The notes: generated from the letters alone by a model not told the origin. Shown: positions 18,383 through 27,982, numbered from the stretch's first letter. The stretch is 64,000 bases of DNA from an uncultured Anaerofilum sp. (GCA_944385935.1 CALWZC010000003.1:1-64000); one strand, 5' to 3'. A program made the numbers and translations.

Positions 18383-18699
18383 ACCACAGCAAAAATGCCC
18401 ACAAATGCCCCAACTAGAAATAAAATCATTCCATTCATTAGAAGTGACGGAAAGCAGACCAATAGAATCATCCAGCTACACAAACCACCAATAAAATTCA
18501 TGCTAAGCCATAAACTCCAGCGGTTTAATTGTAGATGGCGAGCAAAAAGGTTCCCTACTATAACAAAGTAAACCGCTATTATCACAGGAAATCCCAACAG
18601 AAACCAGCGTATATTGTCTCCTATAAAAGACCAGAATGTTAAAAGGAATGTGCCAATATACAGTAAGACAGATAAAAAGAGCGCAGCTGTTTTTTTCAT
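18340..18699 (-). CDS. small four-helix membrane protein
   Basis: 119 residues, four hydrophobic segments (about residues 5-24, 33-53, 67-87, 91-113), few charged loops, ends FFVRKV. ATG behind AAAGGGGAAAG. Family unknown; upstream partner of the two-segment membrane protein. Confidence 0.6.
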   Translation of the reverse strand: MKKTAALFLSVLLYIGTFLLTFWSFIGDNIRWFLLGFPVIIAVYFVIVGNLFARHLQLNRWSLWLSMNFIGGLCSWMILLVCFPSLLMNGMILFLVGAFVGIFAVVWALMGMVFFVRKV

Positions 18700-18903
18700 A
18701 ATACTTTCCCCTTTAATTTGATTTTTTGAAAGTTTTCGGTATGACTGTTTTTTATTATAGTCTAGTTTCTTCCTAAAATCAAAGTTACAATACTCCTCCT
18801 ACATCATTTAGATGAAGTTTTTAACTTCACTAAACTTACTACCTATTTGATAAATTAAAGGGATATACAATCTACTCTTCAATAACCATTATTTTCTGAC
18901 AGT

Positions 18904-19540
18904 TCAAAATTCTTTGCGCTTATGAATTTTCACCGAAACAAAATAGGAGGCCAAAAATATTATAATTGCAATAAAAGTTGTAACAGCTTCAACAACAGGA
19001 TGCCGCATATTCATACCATCTGTCCATTTAGATAAACACGCTGCGGTCAATAATTGCATTCCTATTGCGCCAAATGTGGATAGTATAAGGATAAGTTCAT
19101 TTTTTTCTGTTCCCAATTTCAGAACAAGAGGGTACATAACTCCAATAGAAAAAAGATAAGGTAAGTCCAACTTCAAAGCCACGGAATAGTGTTGGCAGTG
19201 TCATGGAATGTCCACTTATATGGGAAAGCAAAACTGTTACACCACCCATTAGCACCCCCAAAATAAGCAAAATTACAATGGAAACATACTTTGCCAAAAC
19301 AAGGTTGCCTCTACTTATAGGCAATGTTATTTCATATTTGCTCCATTTTGATATTTCATCCGCCCGAAGTGATGTACCTATATTGACAACAAACAAAAAA
19401 ACTTGCATGGCTATTATGTATGGAATGAGGGCAGAACTCTTTATAAATAGTGATGAAACAGTTAAAAAAGCGGATAAAACAAAAGCAAGTACAATATTAC
19501 TCTCCATAGAATAGAGATTATTTCTAATTAAACCTTTCAT
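18904..19540 (-). pseudogene. ABC-2 type permease, frameshifted
   Basis: The first frame (MKGLIRNNLYSMESNIVLAF..., ATG overlapping the ATPase stop as ATGA) encodes four hydrophobic segments and runs to GFEVGLTL. The next frame then continues SIGVMYPLVLKLGTEKNELIL with two more segments. The switch lies in a six-base A/T run at 19149-19154; one base fewer restores LSFSIGVMYP. The complete protein would be about 210 residues, as in YhaP/YtrC-like small ABC-2 permeases. Partner ATPase also frameshifted. Confidence 0.85.
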
Positions 19541-20392
19541 GCGGCTTCTCCTTTCACATAAAGAAGCATAATTTCATCAATGGATGCTGGGACAATCATT
19601 GTCTTTGGATATTTTTTCTGCATTTTGTTGCGGTCAGCAACTAAGACTTGCCACTCATAATCCATTTTTCGATATACAATAATATCGGATGCATCCAGCT
19701 CATCGAATTGTGCAGACCCACATTTTATAATTCCATACTGTTCCATTCGTTCATCTTTTGGCTTAGAAAATACAACCCTACCCTTGTGAATGAACACAAT
19801 GTAATCTGCTATCTTCTCAAGGTCGCTGGTAATGTGTGAAGAAACCAAAATAGAATTATTCTCGTCTTGAACAAACTCCAAAAGCATATCTAAAATATCA
19901 TCCCGTACCACTGGATCAAGGCCGCTAGTTGCTTCATCTAAAATCAGTAGCTTAGAATTGTGAGACAATGCAACAGCGATTGCCAATTTCATTTTCATTC
20001 CCTTTGAAAATTGCTTGATTGGTTTACCAACAGGTAAAGAAAACTTTTTTTAAAAGTGACATGAAAGTTTGATTGTTCCATGACTGGTAAATATCCTTCA
20101 TTACATGGCTTATCTTCTTTGGAGATAAAATTTCAGAAAAATTATTGCCATCAAATACAACGCCAATTTGTTCTTTTGTTTTGTTATCAAGTTCTTCTTT
20201 TCCTAAAATAGAAACACTGCCTGCCTCTTTTTGAACAAGACCTAATGCGGTGTTGATTGTAGTGCTTTTTCCTGCTCCATTCTCCCCAATCAGCCCTACA
20301 ATGGAGCCTTGAGGAACAGAAAAGGAAACATTATCTAAAACAAAATCCTTGTATGTTTTGGTCAGACCCGAAATGGTTAAAGCATCATTCAT
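19537..20392 (-). pseudogene. ABC transporter ATPase, frameshifted
   Basis: First frame: MNDALTISGLTKTYKDF, Walker A GENGAGKSTT, ending after a seven-A run (20045-20051 in plus coordinates). A neighbouring frame continues KQFSKGMKMKLAIAVALSHN (signature region), Walker B LLILDEATSGLD and the switch His in SSHI. One A fewer restores LLKKFSLPVGKPIKQ. The full length would be about 284 residues. The start overlaps the GntR stop (ATGA). It would energise export with the permease behind it; as written it is truncated after residue 122. Confidence 0.88.
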
Positions 20393-20772
20393 TCTCTATC
20401 ACCCTCCTCATACATCAGTGTTAATAAGCCGGTCAATTTATCAAGAGATATACCGCTTGTGCGGGCAATCTCGATTGCCTCGGTAAATTTTTCTTCTATC
20501 TTTTTCTGCTGTTCTTCAAGATAGAAGTCTTGATTTTGTGCTGATACATAGCATCCTTTTCCCGCCGTTGTTTCAATGAAACCATCTTCCTGCAGGATGG
20601 CATATGCCTTTTGCACTGTAAGAATACTGATTTGCAATGATTTCGCCAGCGAGCGCACAGAAGGAATTGCCTCCCCAGCTTTTAATTCGCCACTTATGAT
20701 AGCCGCTTTGATTTGTGAAGAAATCTGCTCATACAAAGGCCGGCTTGCTTTATTACTTATGACTATTTCCAA
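20389..20772 (-). CDS. GntR-family regulator, YtrA subfamily
   Basis: 127 residues from TTG at 20772, seven bases behind GGAGGTG. Winged helix: SRPLYEQISSQIKAAIISGE, GEAIPSVRSLAKSLQISILTVQKAYAIL and the wing DGFIETTAGKGCYV, followed by a short YtrA-type dimer tail. YtrA regulators repress the ABC operon they head, which matches the coupled ATPase and permease genes here. Promoter and operator dyad lie directly upstream. Unlike the genes it controls, it is intact. Confidence 0.88.
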   Translation of the reverse strand: MEIVISNKASRPLYEQISSQIKAAIISGELKAGEAIPSVRSLAKSLQISILTVQKAYAILQEDGFIETTAGKGCYVSAQNQDFYLEEQQKKIEEKFTEAIEIARTSGISLDKLTGLLTLMYEEGDRE

Positions 20773-20795
20773 GTTTGCACCTCCCTTTTTCCTCA

Positions 20796-20846
20796 ACTGT
20801 ATTATGTGAACAAGTACAGTATAAAACAGAAAGATACAGATGTCAA
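20796..20846 (-). promoter_or_regulatory. GntR/ABC operon promoter with operator dyad
   Basis: Minus strand: -35 TTGACA (20841-20846), 17-bp spacer, -10 TATACT (20818-20823). ACTGTA...TACAGT arms (20796-20820, 25 bp overall) cover the -10 and start site, well placed for autorepression by the YtrA-like protein. Confidence 0.8.
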
Positions 20847-20991
20847 GAAAAATGATGTGATTCTTATAACTAAATGATGATTAAAAAATGCTATGAATGG
20901 GTACTGTTTGTAGTATTTTTCTTTACTTTTATGTGTATCAAAGGTGGTACAAATGTACCTATGTGGTGGTTGCCTTATCTGAACAGAAAAA

Positions 20992-21024
20992 ATACAGCCC
21001 CATGCGTATCGCATGAAGCTGTAT
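20992..21024 (-). terminator. terminator of the second ABC module
   Basis: ATACAGC/GCTGTAT outer arms with inner ATGCG/CGCAT, followed on the minus strand by six T. It closes the transcript of 22831-21191. Confidence 0.8.
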
Positions 21025-21190
21025 GTAAGAGCAACCGACGCCACCCCTTGGTATTTTATACTAATCAGTTGGAAATGACCTTGAAAAACCTGATTTTTTA
21101 TATTCTATTCCCTGTTGGAACAGATAAATCTCCTGCTCAAAACTTGTGAAATCAGGAAATACAGTGGATATATAGATATTCAAGTTTAAA

Positions 21191-21927
21191 TCACTTGATA
21201 TCCTGATATTTCAAAAGCCTAAAACCAGTGAAAACAGACAAAATAAGATATCCATATAATACAACAAAGCAAGGCAAGAATGATGATAAGTCATTGGATG
21301 CTGCATAAACAGACGGCATATGCGTAGAGATTTTCAAAAAGTCAAATCCGATATGGATTTTCAAAAATCCAAAAACCATTTCTAAAATTTGGGGAATGTT
21401 CGGAATCACAAGACCAAAAACAACTCCCATAATTGCATTCCTAGTGAGGATTGTCATTGTAACTGCAAAGCTTATGTGAGCCATCACAAAAAGAATGCGT
21501 GCTATTATGGAAAGAACATAGTAAGCAGGATAAGAAATTGTTCCCATGCCAAATCTGCTTCCTGCAATAACTCCCATAATAATGCTGCTAATTAGCATTA
21601 CCAATAAGTATGCTGCGGATATCGTAAAAATGATTGAGAGACAGTATTGTTTTTTGAGATACCCCGCCCTATAATATTCTTTATGGCACCAGAGTTATAA
21701 GATTCTGCAATCATATTCGCTGTTAGCAACATAAAGGCATAAAGAACGATATCACCACCCAAAAATGTACCAATCAGACTATCTACACCTGTAGTAGGGA
21801 GCAATTCAGCTACCACAGAAGAAGAACGGATAGATACAATCAGGAAAATAAAACTGAGAGCAAGGCATCCGAAAAAGAAATTGTCTTTTTTCAGTTGATA
21901 AATATGTCCACGAATTAAATTTTTCAT
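21191..21927 (-). pseudogene. ABC-2 type permease of module 2, frameshifted
   Basis: Starts MKNLIRGHIYQLKKDNFFFG, about 86 codons with two membrane segments to NIIGRGISK. It then goes off frame at a six-base run (21650-21655); the neighbouring frame continues KQYCLSIIFTISAAYLLVM and four more hydrophobic segments to LLKYQDIK. One extra base restores the reading. Full length about 245 residues, an ABC-2 permease of the bacitracin/lantibiotic-immunity style. Confidence 0.82.
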
Positions 21928-21974
21928 ACTGCTTGCCCTTCTGAGAGTTTTTCTACAAAAATTTCTCAATGTCT

Positions 21975-22831
21975 TCATCGTTGGCCCCCAAACCACACAC
22001 GCACTTTATTTTCCACCAGAAACTGGTTAAGATCCGCTGGATTGATTTTCTCATGCAAACGCAAGCTTTGATTGGAAAGGACTTCACATCGAACATCTGG
22101 ATAACGAGATGCAATGAGTGTTTTTGCATTTTGCAAATATTCTGGCTCAACCGTAACCTGAACCCCACTGCTGCATGCACTTTCCAGCGTTTCTTTGCTA
22201 AACTCGTCAATCAAACATCCACCATCAATAATAGCATAATCTGTTGCCAGTTTATATAATTCGCTTAGGATATGGCTGGCGATCAAGATGGTGGTGCCAT
22301 ATTGACGATTTAGGGTTTCCAGCATTTTACGCATTTCATATACGCCTTCCGGGTCAAGGCCATTGATTGGCTCATCAAGAATGAGAAAATCGGGATTTCC
22401 CAGTAACGAAATTGCAATGCCTAACCGTTGCTTCATTCCCAGAGAAAATTGGCGTGCTTTCTTTTTCCCAGCATTTTGCAATCCAATCATTTCCAGTATT
22501 TTGTGATAATCTTGAGATTGGAAGCCAAACAGCAGTGAAAAATAGCGCAGATTTTCTAACGCTGTCATGTGCTCATAGATTCCGGGTTTTTCAATTAGCA
22601 TCCCCATATTATTTCGCACTGTATTATCATTTGTCTTTCCTAACAATGTATAACTGCCTTCACTTTGCTGTGTTAAGCCGCAGATAATACGCATAAGTGT
22701 GGTTTTTCCAGCTCCGTTTTTTCCCACTAAACCATAAATCGACTTTTTGGCACATGAATACTCACATGATTCAAAACTGTTTTTGCTCCATAGACTTTCG
22801 ATAGGTTACCTGTTTGCAAAATATACTCCAT
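21975..22831 (-). pseudogene. ABC transporter ATPase of module 2, frameshifted
   Basis: GGTGGAG precedes ATG at 22831: MEYILQTGNLSKVYGAKTVL continues to VPK, then shifts at a five-base run (22744-22748). The adjacent frame carries YGLVGKNGAGKTTL (Walker A), FSLGMKQRLGIA (signature), LILDEPINGLDP (Walker B) and the His switch of IASHILSEL. Adding one base restores PKKSIYGLVG. About 286 residues when repaired; BcrA-like peptide-export/immunity ATPase. It is separated from its permease by 47 bases. Confidence 0.88.
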
Positions 22832-23109
22832 ATCATCTCCACCTTTTCTATATTTTGGGACAAAAAACAACGAATACTTATTTTATTTTAGTATAAACTA
22901 TCAGTCTTGGATATATATTAGCAAGTTATGAACTTTTGATTAATTCCTTAAAAAAGTCTAGCAAAATACAAATATAATTGCACTGGCTACCAACCCGTAT
23001 ATCGGTCAAATCGCTAACCTTTGAACAAGATACCATCCATCTTAGTGTATTGGCAATAGTGATTTTCTTGATTTTATTATTGCCGATTTAGATACTTATA
23101 CCATTCACC

Positions 23110-23235
23110 TCACTTCAATCGCTCGCACAGGGGTAACAGTTGTTCCAGTTTTTGAATTCTGGGTGAGCTACCTGTGAGATTGAACACAGACAGATTAGAA
23201 TCTTGGTATAAATATCGGTCTATTTCATTGGTCAT
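23110..23235 (-). CDS. 41-residue ORF coupled to the propeller-like gene
   Basis: ATG overlaps the stop region of the upstream gene, behind GGAGGGCG. The product MTNEIDRYLYQDSNLSVFNL...LCERLK looks like the N-terminal end of a larger protein that has been cut short; the next 200 bases hold no continuation I can read. Confidence 0.35.
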   Translation of the reverse strand: MTNEIDRYLYQDSNLSVFNLTGSSPRIQKLEQLLPLCERLK

Positions 23236-24202
23236 CGCCCTCCAAAACACTGCCATAGAGAACGCCATTTTTACCGATGAATAACATCCGCCTGCAGAGT
23301 AGGCTGCACCATCCCACATCCACCTTGCTTGCGTCACAGGTGGGAATAGCCTCCTGTTTCTGTCCAAGGTGCTCACCCTGAGCAGTAAGGAAGTAGAATT
23401 TGTGGTGTTTCTCATATCCTCCTTGAAACAGGAAGGTGTCACCAGAAGGGGCAACAGAAAAAGCTCCGCTTCCTTCGATTGGCAGGTCAAACACAAAGTC
23501 CTCTTTGAAGTTCGTCCGTACCAGCCGGAACTCATCATAATAATAGAACCACAGGTTTTCTTCTTCATCTAGACTGATAGCATAGCAATCGCAGATAGAA
23601 TATTTCTCGTTCTTCCATAGAGGGGTACCCTCTGGCGTCCATGCAATCAGCCCATACCTGCCAACTGGTGGGATATAACCATGTATGTTACTGGAGTCCG
23701 CCCACCCGTAATTACCGCACACACCTTCATCAAAATATCCAGTGATGATGGTACCGTCCGACTTGACAATACAGTCTTGAATTCCATCCCCCAAGCAGAA
23801 TCGGGACAGCACATCTCCATTCCGACTGACAATCCATGCATTGTCGTCAGGGCCATTTTCTTCATAGGCACACCGCGCCCCCAGCAGTAGAAAGTGTTCA
23901 CCTATGTGCCGCAAATAATGGAACTGGAACTTCAAGAGACCCAGAGGAAACACTGTAGTTTCCAATACTCGCTGCTTTGTCCAGTCCAGCTTGATTTCGA
24001 GCACAGTATAGATAGAGGGGGTTCTGAAATCATCCTTGCCTTGTTGACCGGAGGGCTGTTCCATGAGAAGATAAACATTTCCATCATGTGCTACGGAAAA
24101 ATCCGTCAATTTTGCGCTTTTCAGATGATTTTCTTGGTGTAGCTGGTTCAAATCGATGATGGAGAACAGCGGTAATTTTTTGGTTTTTAAAGATTTACTC
24201 AT
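23225..24202 (-). CDS. beta-propeller-like hypothetical protein
   Basis: 325 residues from ATG at 24202, seven bases behind AAGGAGG. No signal peptide. Repeating strand-turn units with Asp/Gly corners (FSVAHDGNVYLL, NAWIVSRNGDVLSRF, ISLDEEENLWFYY, FSVAPSGDTFLF, LFIGKNGVLYG) suggest a six- or seven-bladed propeller. A readable frame tail (...KSEFESIWATHTYDGALKC...) ends on its ATG, so a broken upstream partner once existed. Function unknown. Confidence 0.55.
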   Translation of the reverse strand: MSKSLKTKKLPLFSIIDLNQLHQENHLKSAKLTDFSVAHDGNVYLLMEQPSGQQGKDDFRTPSIYTVLEIKLDWTKQRVLETTVFPLGLLKFQFHYLRHIGEHFLLLGARCAYEENGPDDNAWIVSRNGDVLSRFCLGDGIQDCIVKSDGTIITGYFDEGVCGNYGWADSSNIHGYIPPVGRYGLIAWTPEGTPLWKNEKYSICDCYAISLDEEENLWFYYYDEFRLVRTNFKEDFVFDLPIEGSGAFSVAPSGDTFLFQGGYEKHHKFYFLTAQGEHLGQKQEAIPTCDASKVDVGWCSLLCRRMLFIGKNGVLYGSVLEGDDQ

Positions 24203-24579
24203 AGGGATTCCTCCTTGCACTTCAATGCTCCATCATAGGTATGAGTTGCCCAGATGGACTCAAATTCAGATTTCTCTATTAAACAAGCATAACACTCCTT
24301 GCCCGTCAGAGCTATTTGGGGTTTTAGTCTTCCTCTGTGACCTGCTTATTCTGGGTATAAAAGTGCTTGTTAGCGATTTAACCTGTGTTCGGGTTGGCAG
24401 CCAGTGAAACTATATCTGTATTTTACTGGATTTTTCCAATCGTAAAATAGTGGGATATAGTTATGGCAAACAGGAAGATACAAAACTAGTATTACATGCA
24501 TTGGCCAGTGTGTCAAGGTGAATCTCAACCATTTTCAAATTTTCCACACTGACCGGAGTAGTGAATTTAAGAATAGTGC

Positions 24580-24816
24580 CATGGATGATTTATTACATTC
24601 AGTGTTCTCTTAGCGCAAAGGGATGCCCTTATGATGCTGTAGAAGAAGCACAGTTTAAAGTGATTAAAATAAATTTTATTCTTGGACTGTGTTTTCCAAT
24701 TACTTCAGCATTTACAAGTTGAGCTTGCAGCATATATGTATTGGTTTAACCATAAACGCATCTATGGTTCACTTGGTTATATTACCCCCGTTCAAGCTAG
24801 AACTCTTTTCCCTTGA
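24580..24816 (+). mobile_element. IS3-family transposase relic (OrfB C-terminus)
   Basis: Two frames together read IQCSLSAKGCPYDAVEEAQF and then LAAYMYWFNHKRIYGSLGY ITPVQ, the last part of an IS3/IS150-type integrase with its YWFNHKRI...LGY.TP ending. A frameshift separates them, and the catalytic DDE part upstream is not readable. No inverted-repeat ends found. The remaining stretches of 24203-25130 show no gene. Confidence 0.75.
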
Positions 24817-25000
24817 TTTTTTGTTCAACAAACTGTTACCAATTCAAGTTCCTTTTCCATTGTTTTCACAAATGTTAAACTATATTAATCACTGCATGAC
24901 AAATAACAATCTTGTAATATGCGTTATGCGTGTGCCGGACATGCTTTTGATACTCTAAATTGGTTATGAAGATTTCCCCTTCTTTGAATGACATGAAAGA

Positions 25001-25023
25001 GCAACAGCACTTTTTGCTGTTGC
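25001..25023. terminator. hairpin downstream of the SirTM operon
   Basis: GCAACAGCA/TGCTGTTGC with a five-base loop, 108 bases past the sirtuin stop. T-tract weak on both strands. Confidence 0.45.
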
Positions 25024-25130
25024 CCCTTAGATGCCTATCAGCAAATACAAACCGGGCCGTTAACGGTGGCGTAGCCCATTCATCTTGACCGTTGACGGCT
25101 CCAGCTGGATTCGCTATTCACCCAAAGAAC

Positions 25131-26000
25131 TCAAATAACTTTTTTCAAAATTTCACCTACATCTCCATCAAGACAAATTGCTTGTTCTTTTATTTCAGAT
25201 GGGGCGTATGCACCGGATAAATTAATACAAGCATAGGTGGAGTTAGGATTTTTACAAGTCATTTTCCAAAACGGATACTTGATAATAACTGGAGTATTAT
25301 TGCCGACACCAAGTTCAAGAAATAAAATGTGCATATCTTGATGTCTATCCAAAAACGCTTCATACTGTAGGCTTGCGGTGTACCAGCCGTTATCCTGTAT
25401 AAACAAATTATCACAACGTAAATTCATTGTCATAGGTGCACCGCAGACAGGGCAATGTGGAATTAGGCCAGACGGTATCTGCATATTTTTCTGTTCGGCA
25501 ATCATTTTTCTAACAGTTGTTTCATTATCGTAGGTTTTTGGGTGACAGGCTTTGGAGCATTGCCACAGTCCATAATCCCCCTGTGTATAGAATAATCGTT
25601 TTTTGTCAAAACTGTTTATTTGAAATAAATAGTCTACATTTGTTGTTAAAACAAAATAGTCTTTATCCCTCACCAACGCCAGTAATGTTTGATAAACCTG
25701 ATTTTCTGGCTGGTCATAGCGGTTAAAGTAGATGTGTCTTGACCACCATGCCCAGTATTCCTCCAGCGTTTCATAGGGGTAAAAGCCGCCGGAGTACATA
25801 TCGGCAATTCCATATTTTTTATTAAAATCAGCGAAGTGCTTCTGAAAGCGTTCTCCATCATAGGTGTAGCCTGCGGAGGCAGATAACCCAGCACCCGCAC
25901 CAATAAGAACAGCGTTAGCACTTTCTATTTCTTGTTTCAATCGTTTTATATTATCCGAGTAATTCTCGGTAGATTTCGTAATCCATATCTTTGAAAACAT
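25131..26000 (-). CDS. SirTM-type sirtuin (protein ADP-ribosyltransferase class)
   Basis: 289 residues. NAD-binding GAGAGLSASAG (residues ~37-47) and TTNVD as in sirtuins. The position of the catalytic His reads TQGD, a Gln, which is the mark of class M sirtuins (SirTM) that ADP-ribosylate rather than deacetylate. Zinc-type cysteines: CSKAC and CPVCG. ATG at 26000 behind AAGGTGG overlaps the macrodomain gene by 50 bases, so they are co-translated. Known SirTM targets are lipoylated GcvH-like carriers; no such gene or lipoate ligase is in this window, so the substrate here is open. Confidence 0.88.
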   Translation of the reverse strand: MFSKIWITKSTENYSDNIKRLKQEIESANAVLIGAGAGLSASAGYTYDGERFQKHFADFNKKYGIADMYSGGFYPYETLEEYWAWWSRHIYFNRYDQPENQVYQTLLALVRDKDYFVLTTNVDYLFQINSFDKKRLFYTQGDYGLWQCSKACHPKTYDNETTVRKMIAEQKNMQIPSGLIPHCPVCGAPMTMNLRCDNLFIQDNGWYTASLQYEAFLDRHQDMHILFLELGVGNNTPVIIKYPFWKMTCKNPNSTYACINLSGAYAPSEIKEQAICLDGDVGEILKKVI

Positions 26001-26730
26001 TGAATACCACCTTAATTTTGCTGTGTGTCTGTGCTTTGAAATCTCGAATAGCCTTTACTGCAATTTGTGCCGCACTTTCATTCGGAAAGTGAAACTCACC
26101 AGTTGAAATACAGCAAAACGCAATACTTTTTATTCCGGTTTCTTCCGCCAATTTCAGACAGGAACGATAGCATGATGTGAGAAGTTCGCAGTCATGATTC
26201 GTAAGCTGTCCCTGAACAATCGGTCCTACGGTATGCAGGACATACTGACATGGCAGATTGTAAGCCAGAGTAATCTTTGCTTTTCCAGTTGGTTCTTCAT
26301 AGCCTTGCCTCTTCATCAATTCAAAACAGGCAAGGCGAAGCTGTATGCCCGCAAATGTATGAATTGCATTATCAATACATGTATGACATGGGCAAAAACA
26401 GCCGAGCATTTGACTGTTTGCGGCATTAACAATAGCTTCACAATGCAGGATTGTAATATCTCCTTGCCAAAGATATAGTTCACTCTCGACAGGGGTAAGG
26501 CTCTCTATATCAGTAATAACTTTATTCAGAAGTGACAGTTGCAGATATTCATCTTGTAACTGCAAAAACTTTGGGTTTGTTGGTATCGGTGGGCGTACAT
26601 TTACAAGGGAACGAAACAAGCGGAACTGGCTCTGTTCATCTTGTTTGAAATTTTCTGCTGCTTTTTTATGTTCTGGCATTTCTTCCAATAGAAAAAAATT
26701 GAGCAAAGACAGACGTTCAAGCTGTGTCAA
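25951..26730 (-). CDS. zinc-type macrodomain ADP-ribosyl hydrolase linked to SirTM
   Basis: 259 residues, TTG start seven bases behind GAGGTG, overlapping the upstream stop. An N-terminal helical region (~90 residues) is followed by the macrodomain: LWQGDITILHCEAIVNAANS, GCFCPCHTCIDNAIHTFAG, YVLHTVGPIV and FCCISTGEFHFPNE. The Cys/His-rich loop CPCHTC after the AAN motif is what distinguishes the SirTM-associated, zinc-containing macrodomains. It should remove the ADP-ribose added by the neighbouring sirtuin. Confidence 0.9.
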   Translation of the reverse strand: MTQLERLSLLNFFLLEEMPEHKKAAENFKQDEQSQFRLFRSLVNVRPPIPTNPKFLQLQDEYLQLSLLNKVITDIESLTPVESELYLWQGDITILHCEAIVNAANSQMLGCFCPCHTCIDNAIHTFAGIQLRLACFELMKRQGYEEPTGKAKITLAYNLPCQYVLHTVGPIVQGQLTNHDCELLTSCYRSCLKLAEETGIKSIAFCCISTGEFHFPNESAAQIAVKAIRDFKAQTHSKIKVVFNVFKDMDYEIYRELLG

Positions 26731-27359
26731 AGTGTCTCACCTCTCTTCTCGACTGCACCTGCTGGGCAAACAGCAAAACAGTTGCCACAATGTAAGCAAT
26801 GCCTTTGCTGAATAACCGTTGTTTTTTCCATGATGGTTATACATTTCTGTGGGCAATGAAAATAACACAATTTGCATCCTGTGCAGTTGTCATTAATAAA
26901 ATAGCGTTTTTGCATATTTTCAGCACCACCAAACGTAAAATTTTCTCGTTCAATCGGTTTTTTTGATAAGTCAAACCATTCACCACTGCCCTCAAAAATC
27001 TGAAAGACTGTAAGAGCAGACATAGATTCCTGTGTAGGATAGATTTCTCTCATATGTGGGTTTTTCTCAAATAATCGGGGTAAAAGTTCTGTTCCCCTTT
27101 CCCTTACCTTGCCATGAACGGAAATTGCCACAGAATTCATTGTATCTTGACCGTCCATTCCGGTTAGAGATATGAATCCTTTCTTTTTTAGGCGGTCATA
27201 AAACCCTTTTCCTTTTGCCGTCAAAAAGTACAATCCATTTTCGTCATAGTCCATCATGTCAATTGCACAAGTAACAGGCAATCCATTTTCCTCTACAGTA
27301 GCTATGACAGTAGAGTGAATCTTTGTTACAAGATAGGAAAAATAATTTTTGGTAGTCAT
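26727..27359 (-). CDS. PNPOx-like flavin domain fused to a 2[4Fe-4S] ferredoxin
   Basis: 210 residues. Residues 1-130 are a pyridoxamine-phosphate-oxidase-like split barrel (FMN or F420 type). Residues ~155-205 hold two cluster motifs, CTGCKLCYFHCPQKC and CLHCGNCFAVCP. Such fusions pass electrons between flavin and ferredoxin. It is the first gene of the operon; its stop overlaps the macrodomain TTG start, so a functional link to the ADP-ribosylation pair is likely, with oxidative or redox control as the best guess. ATG behind GGAGGAGACATA. Confidence 0.85.
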   Translation of the reverse strand: MTTKNYFSYLVTKIHSTVIATVEENGLPVTCAIDMMDYDENGLYFLTAKGKGFYDRLKKKGFISLTGMDGQDTMNSVAISVHGKVRERGTELLPRLFEKNPHMREIYPTQESMSALTVFQIFEGSGEWFDLSKKPIERENFTFGGAENMQKRYFINDNCTGCKLCYFHCPQKCITIMEKTTVIQQRHCLHCGNCFAVCPAGAVEKRGETL

Positions 27360-27388
27360 TATGTCTCCTCCATATAAAAACGTAAAAT

Positions 27389-27416
27389 GCCCTGCAAACC
27401 GATTTGTCCGCAGGGC
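27389..27416 (-). terminator. terminator between the two flavin-domain genes
   Basis: GCCCTGC/GCAGGGC with a 14-base loop, then ATTTT and a further T run on the minus strand. It separates 27429-27830 from the SirTM operon. Confidence 0.7.
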
Positions 27417-27428
27417 TGTTTACCAAGA

Positions 27429-27830
27429 TTACAGGTTATACTCTTTAGGCGGGTTACCGGAAAAGTTTGCAATTACCGCATGAGCGTTTTTCAAATAGAA
27501 TACCTCGAAAATCGGGTTGCTGGCTTCACCGTACTGTCCCTTAACAATCGGGTTTTGAATACACATTTCCTTTGCGGTCATATTGTTCTCAAATACTGCT
27601 TCGCCGTTCAGACGAATCCACGCATAGGTGGGGCTGGAAACAGAAATCTCAATGTGGGGATTTGCCTGCATATCCTTGTAGACATCTTTCTGATTGTTAG
27701 TGCAGAACCACAGTTTTCCGTCCAGTTCTCCGGCGAACATAAAGGGACGGCATTTCGCCTTTCTGTCACGACCTACGGTAGCAAGAAACTGAATAGGATT
27801 TTCCTTCAAAAATTTTACAACTTCATTCAT
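27429..27830 (-). CDS. PNPOx-like FMN-binding split-barrel protein
   Basis: 133 residues, single split-barrel domain (FLATVGRDRKAKCRPFMFAG, GKLWFCTNNQKDVYKDMQ, VSSPTYAWIRLNGEAVF) as in small flavin reductase/NimA-like proteins. ATG behind AGGAGG. Divergent from an HxlR regulator, the usual arrangement for redox-stress units. Distinct from the larger fusion downstream, separated by a terminator. Confidence 0.8.
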   Translation of the reverse strand: MNEVVKFLKENPIQFLATVGRDRKAKCRPFMFAGELDGKLWFCTNNQKDVYKDMQANPHIEISVSSPTYAWIRLNGEAVFENNMTAKEMCIQNPIVKGQYGEASNPIFEVFYLKNAHAVIANFSGNPPKEYNL

Positions 27831-27982
27831 GGTAAAAGACCTCCTGCTTAAAATATATCCTGCAAGGCTTGAACTTTTCTCCTTGCAAGATTATAATAAA
27901 TCTGTAAGGATGTATTGTAAAGTAAGCACTTTATTGTACCATAGTTACCAAAAAGAAACTATTGAAGATTGGAGAGCTTTTT

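Noticed and set aside
18904..22831. Sequencing error as the explanation for the ABC frameshifts
   Set aside because: Longer homopolymers in core genes are in frame (dxs, nine A), and non-homopolymer damage is also common in this region. Not fully excluded without reads.
25040..25110. GC-richer stretch reading LTVDGSSWIRYSPKELK on the plus strand as a gene
   Set aside because: Only about 20 codons, no start or ribosome site; at most a scrap of mobile DNA.
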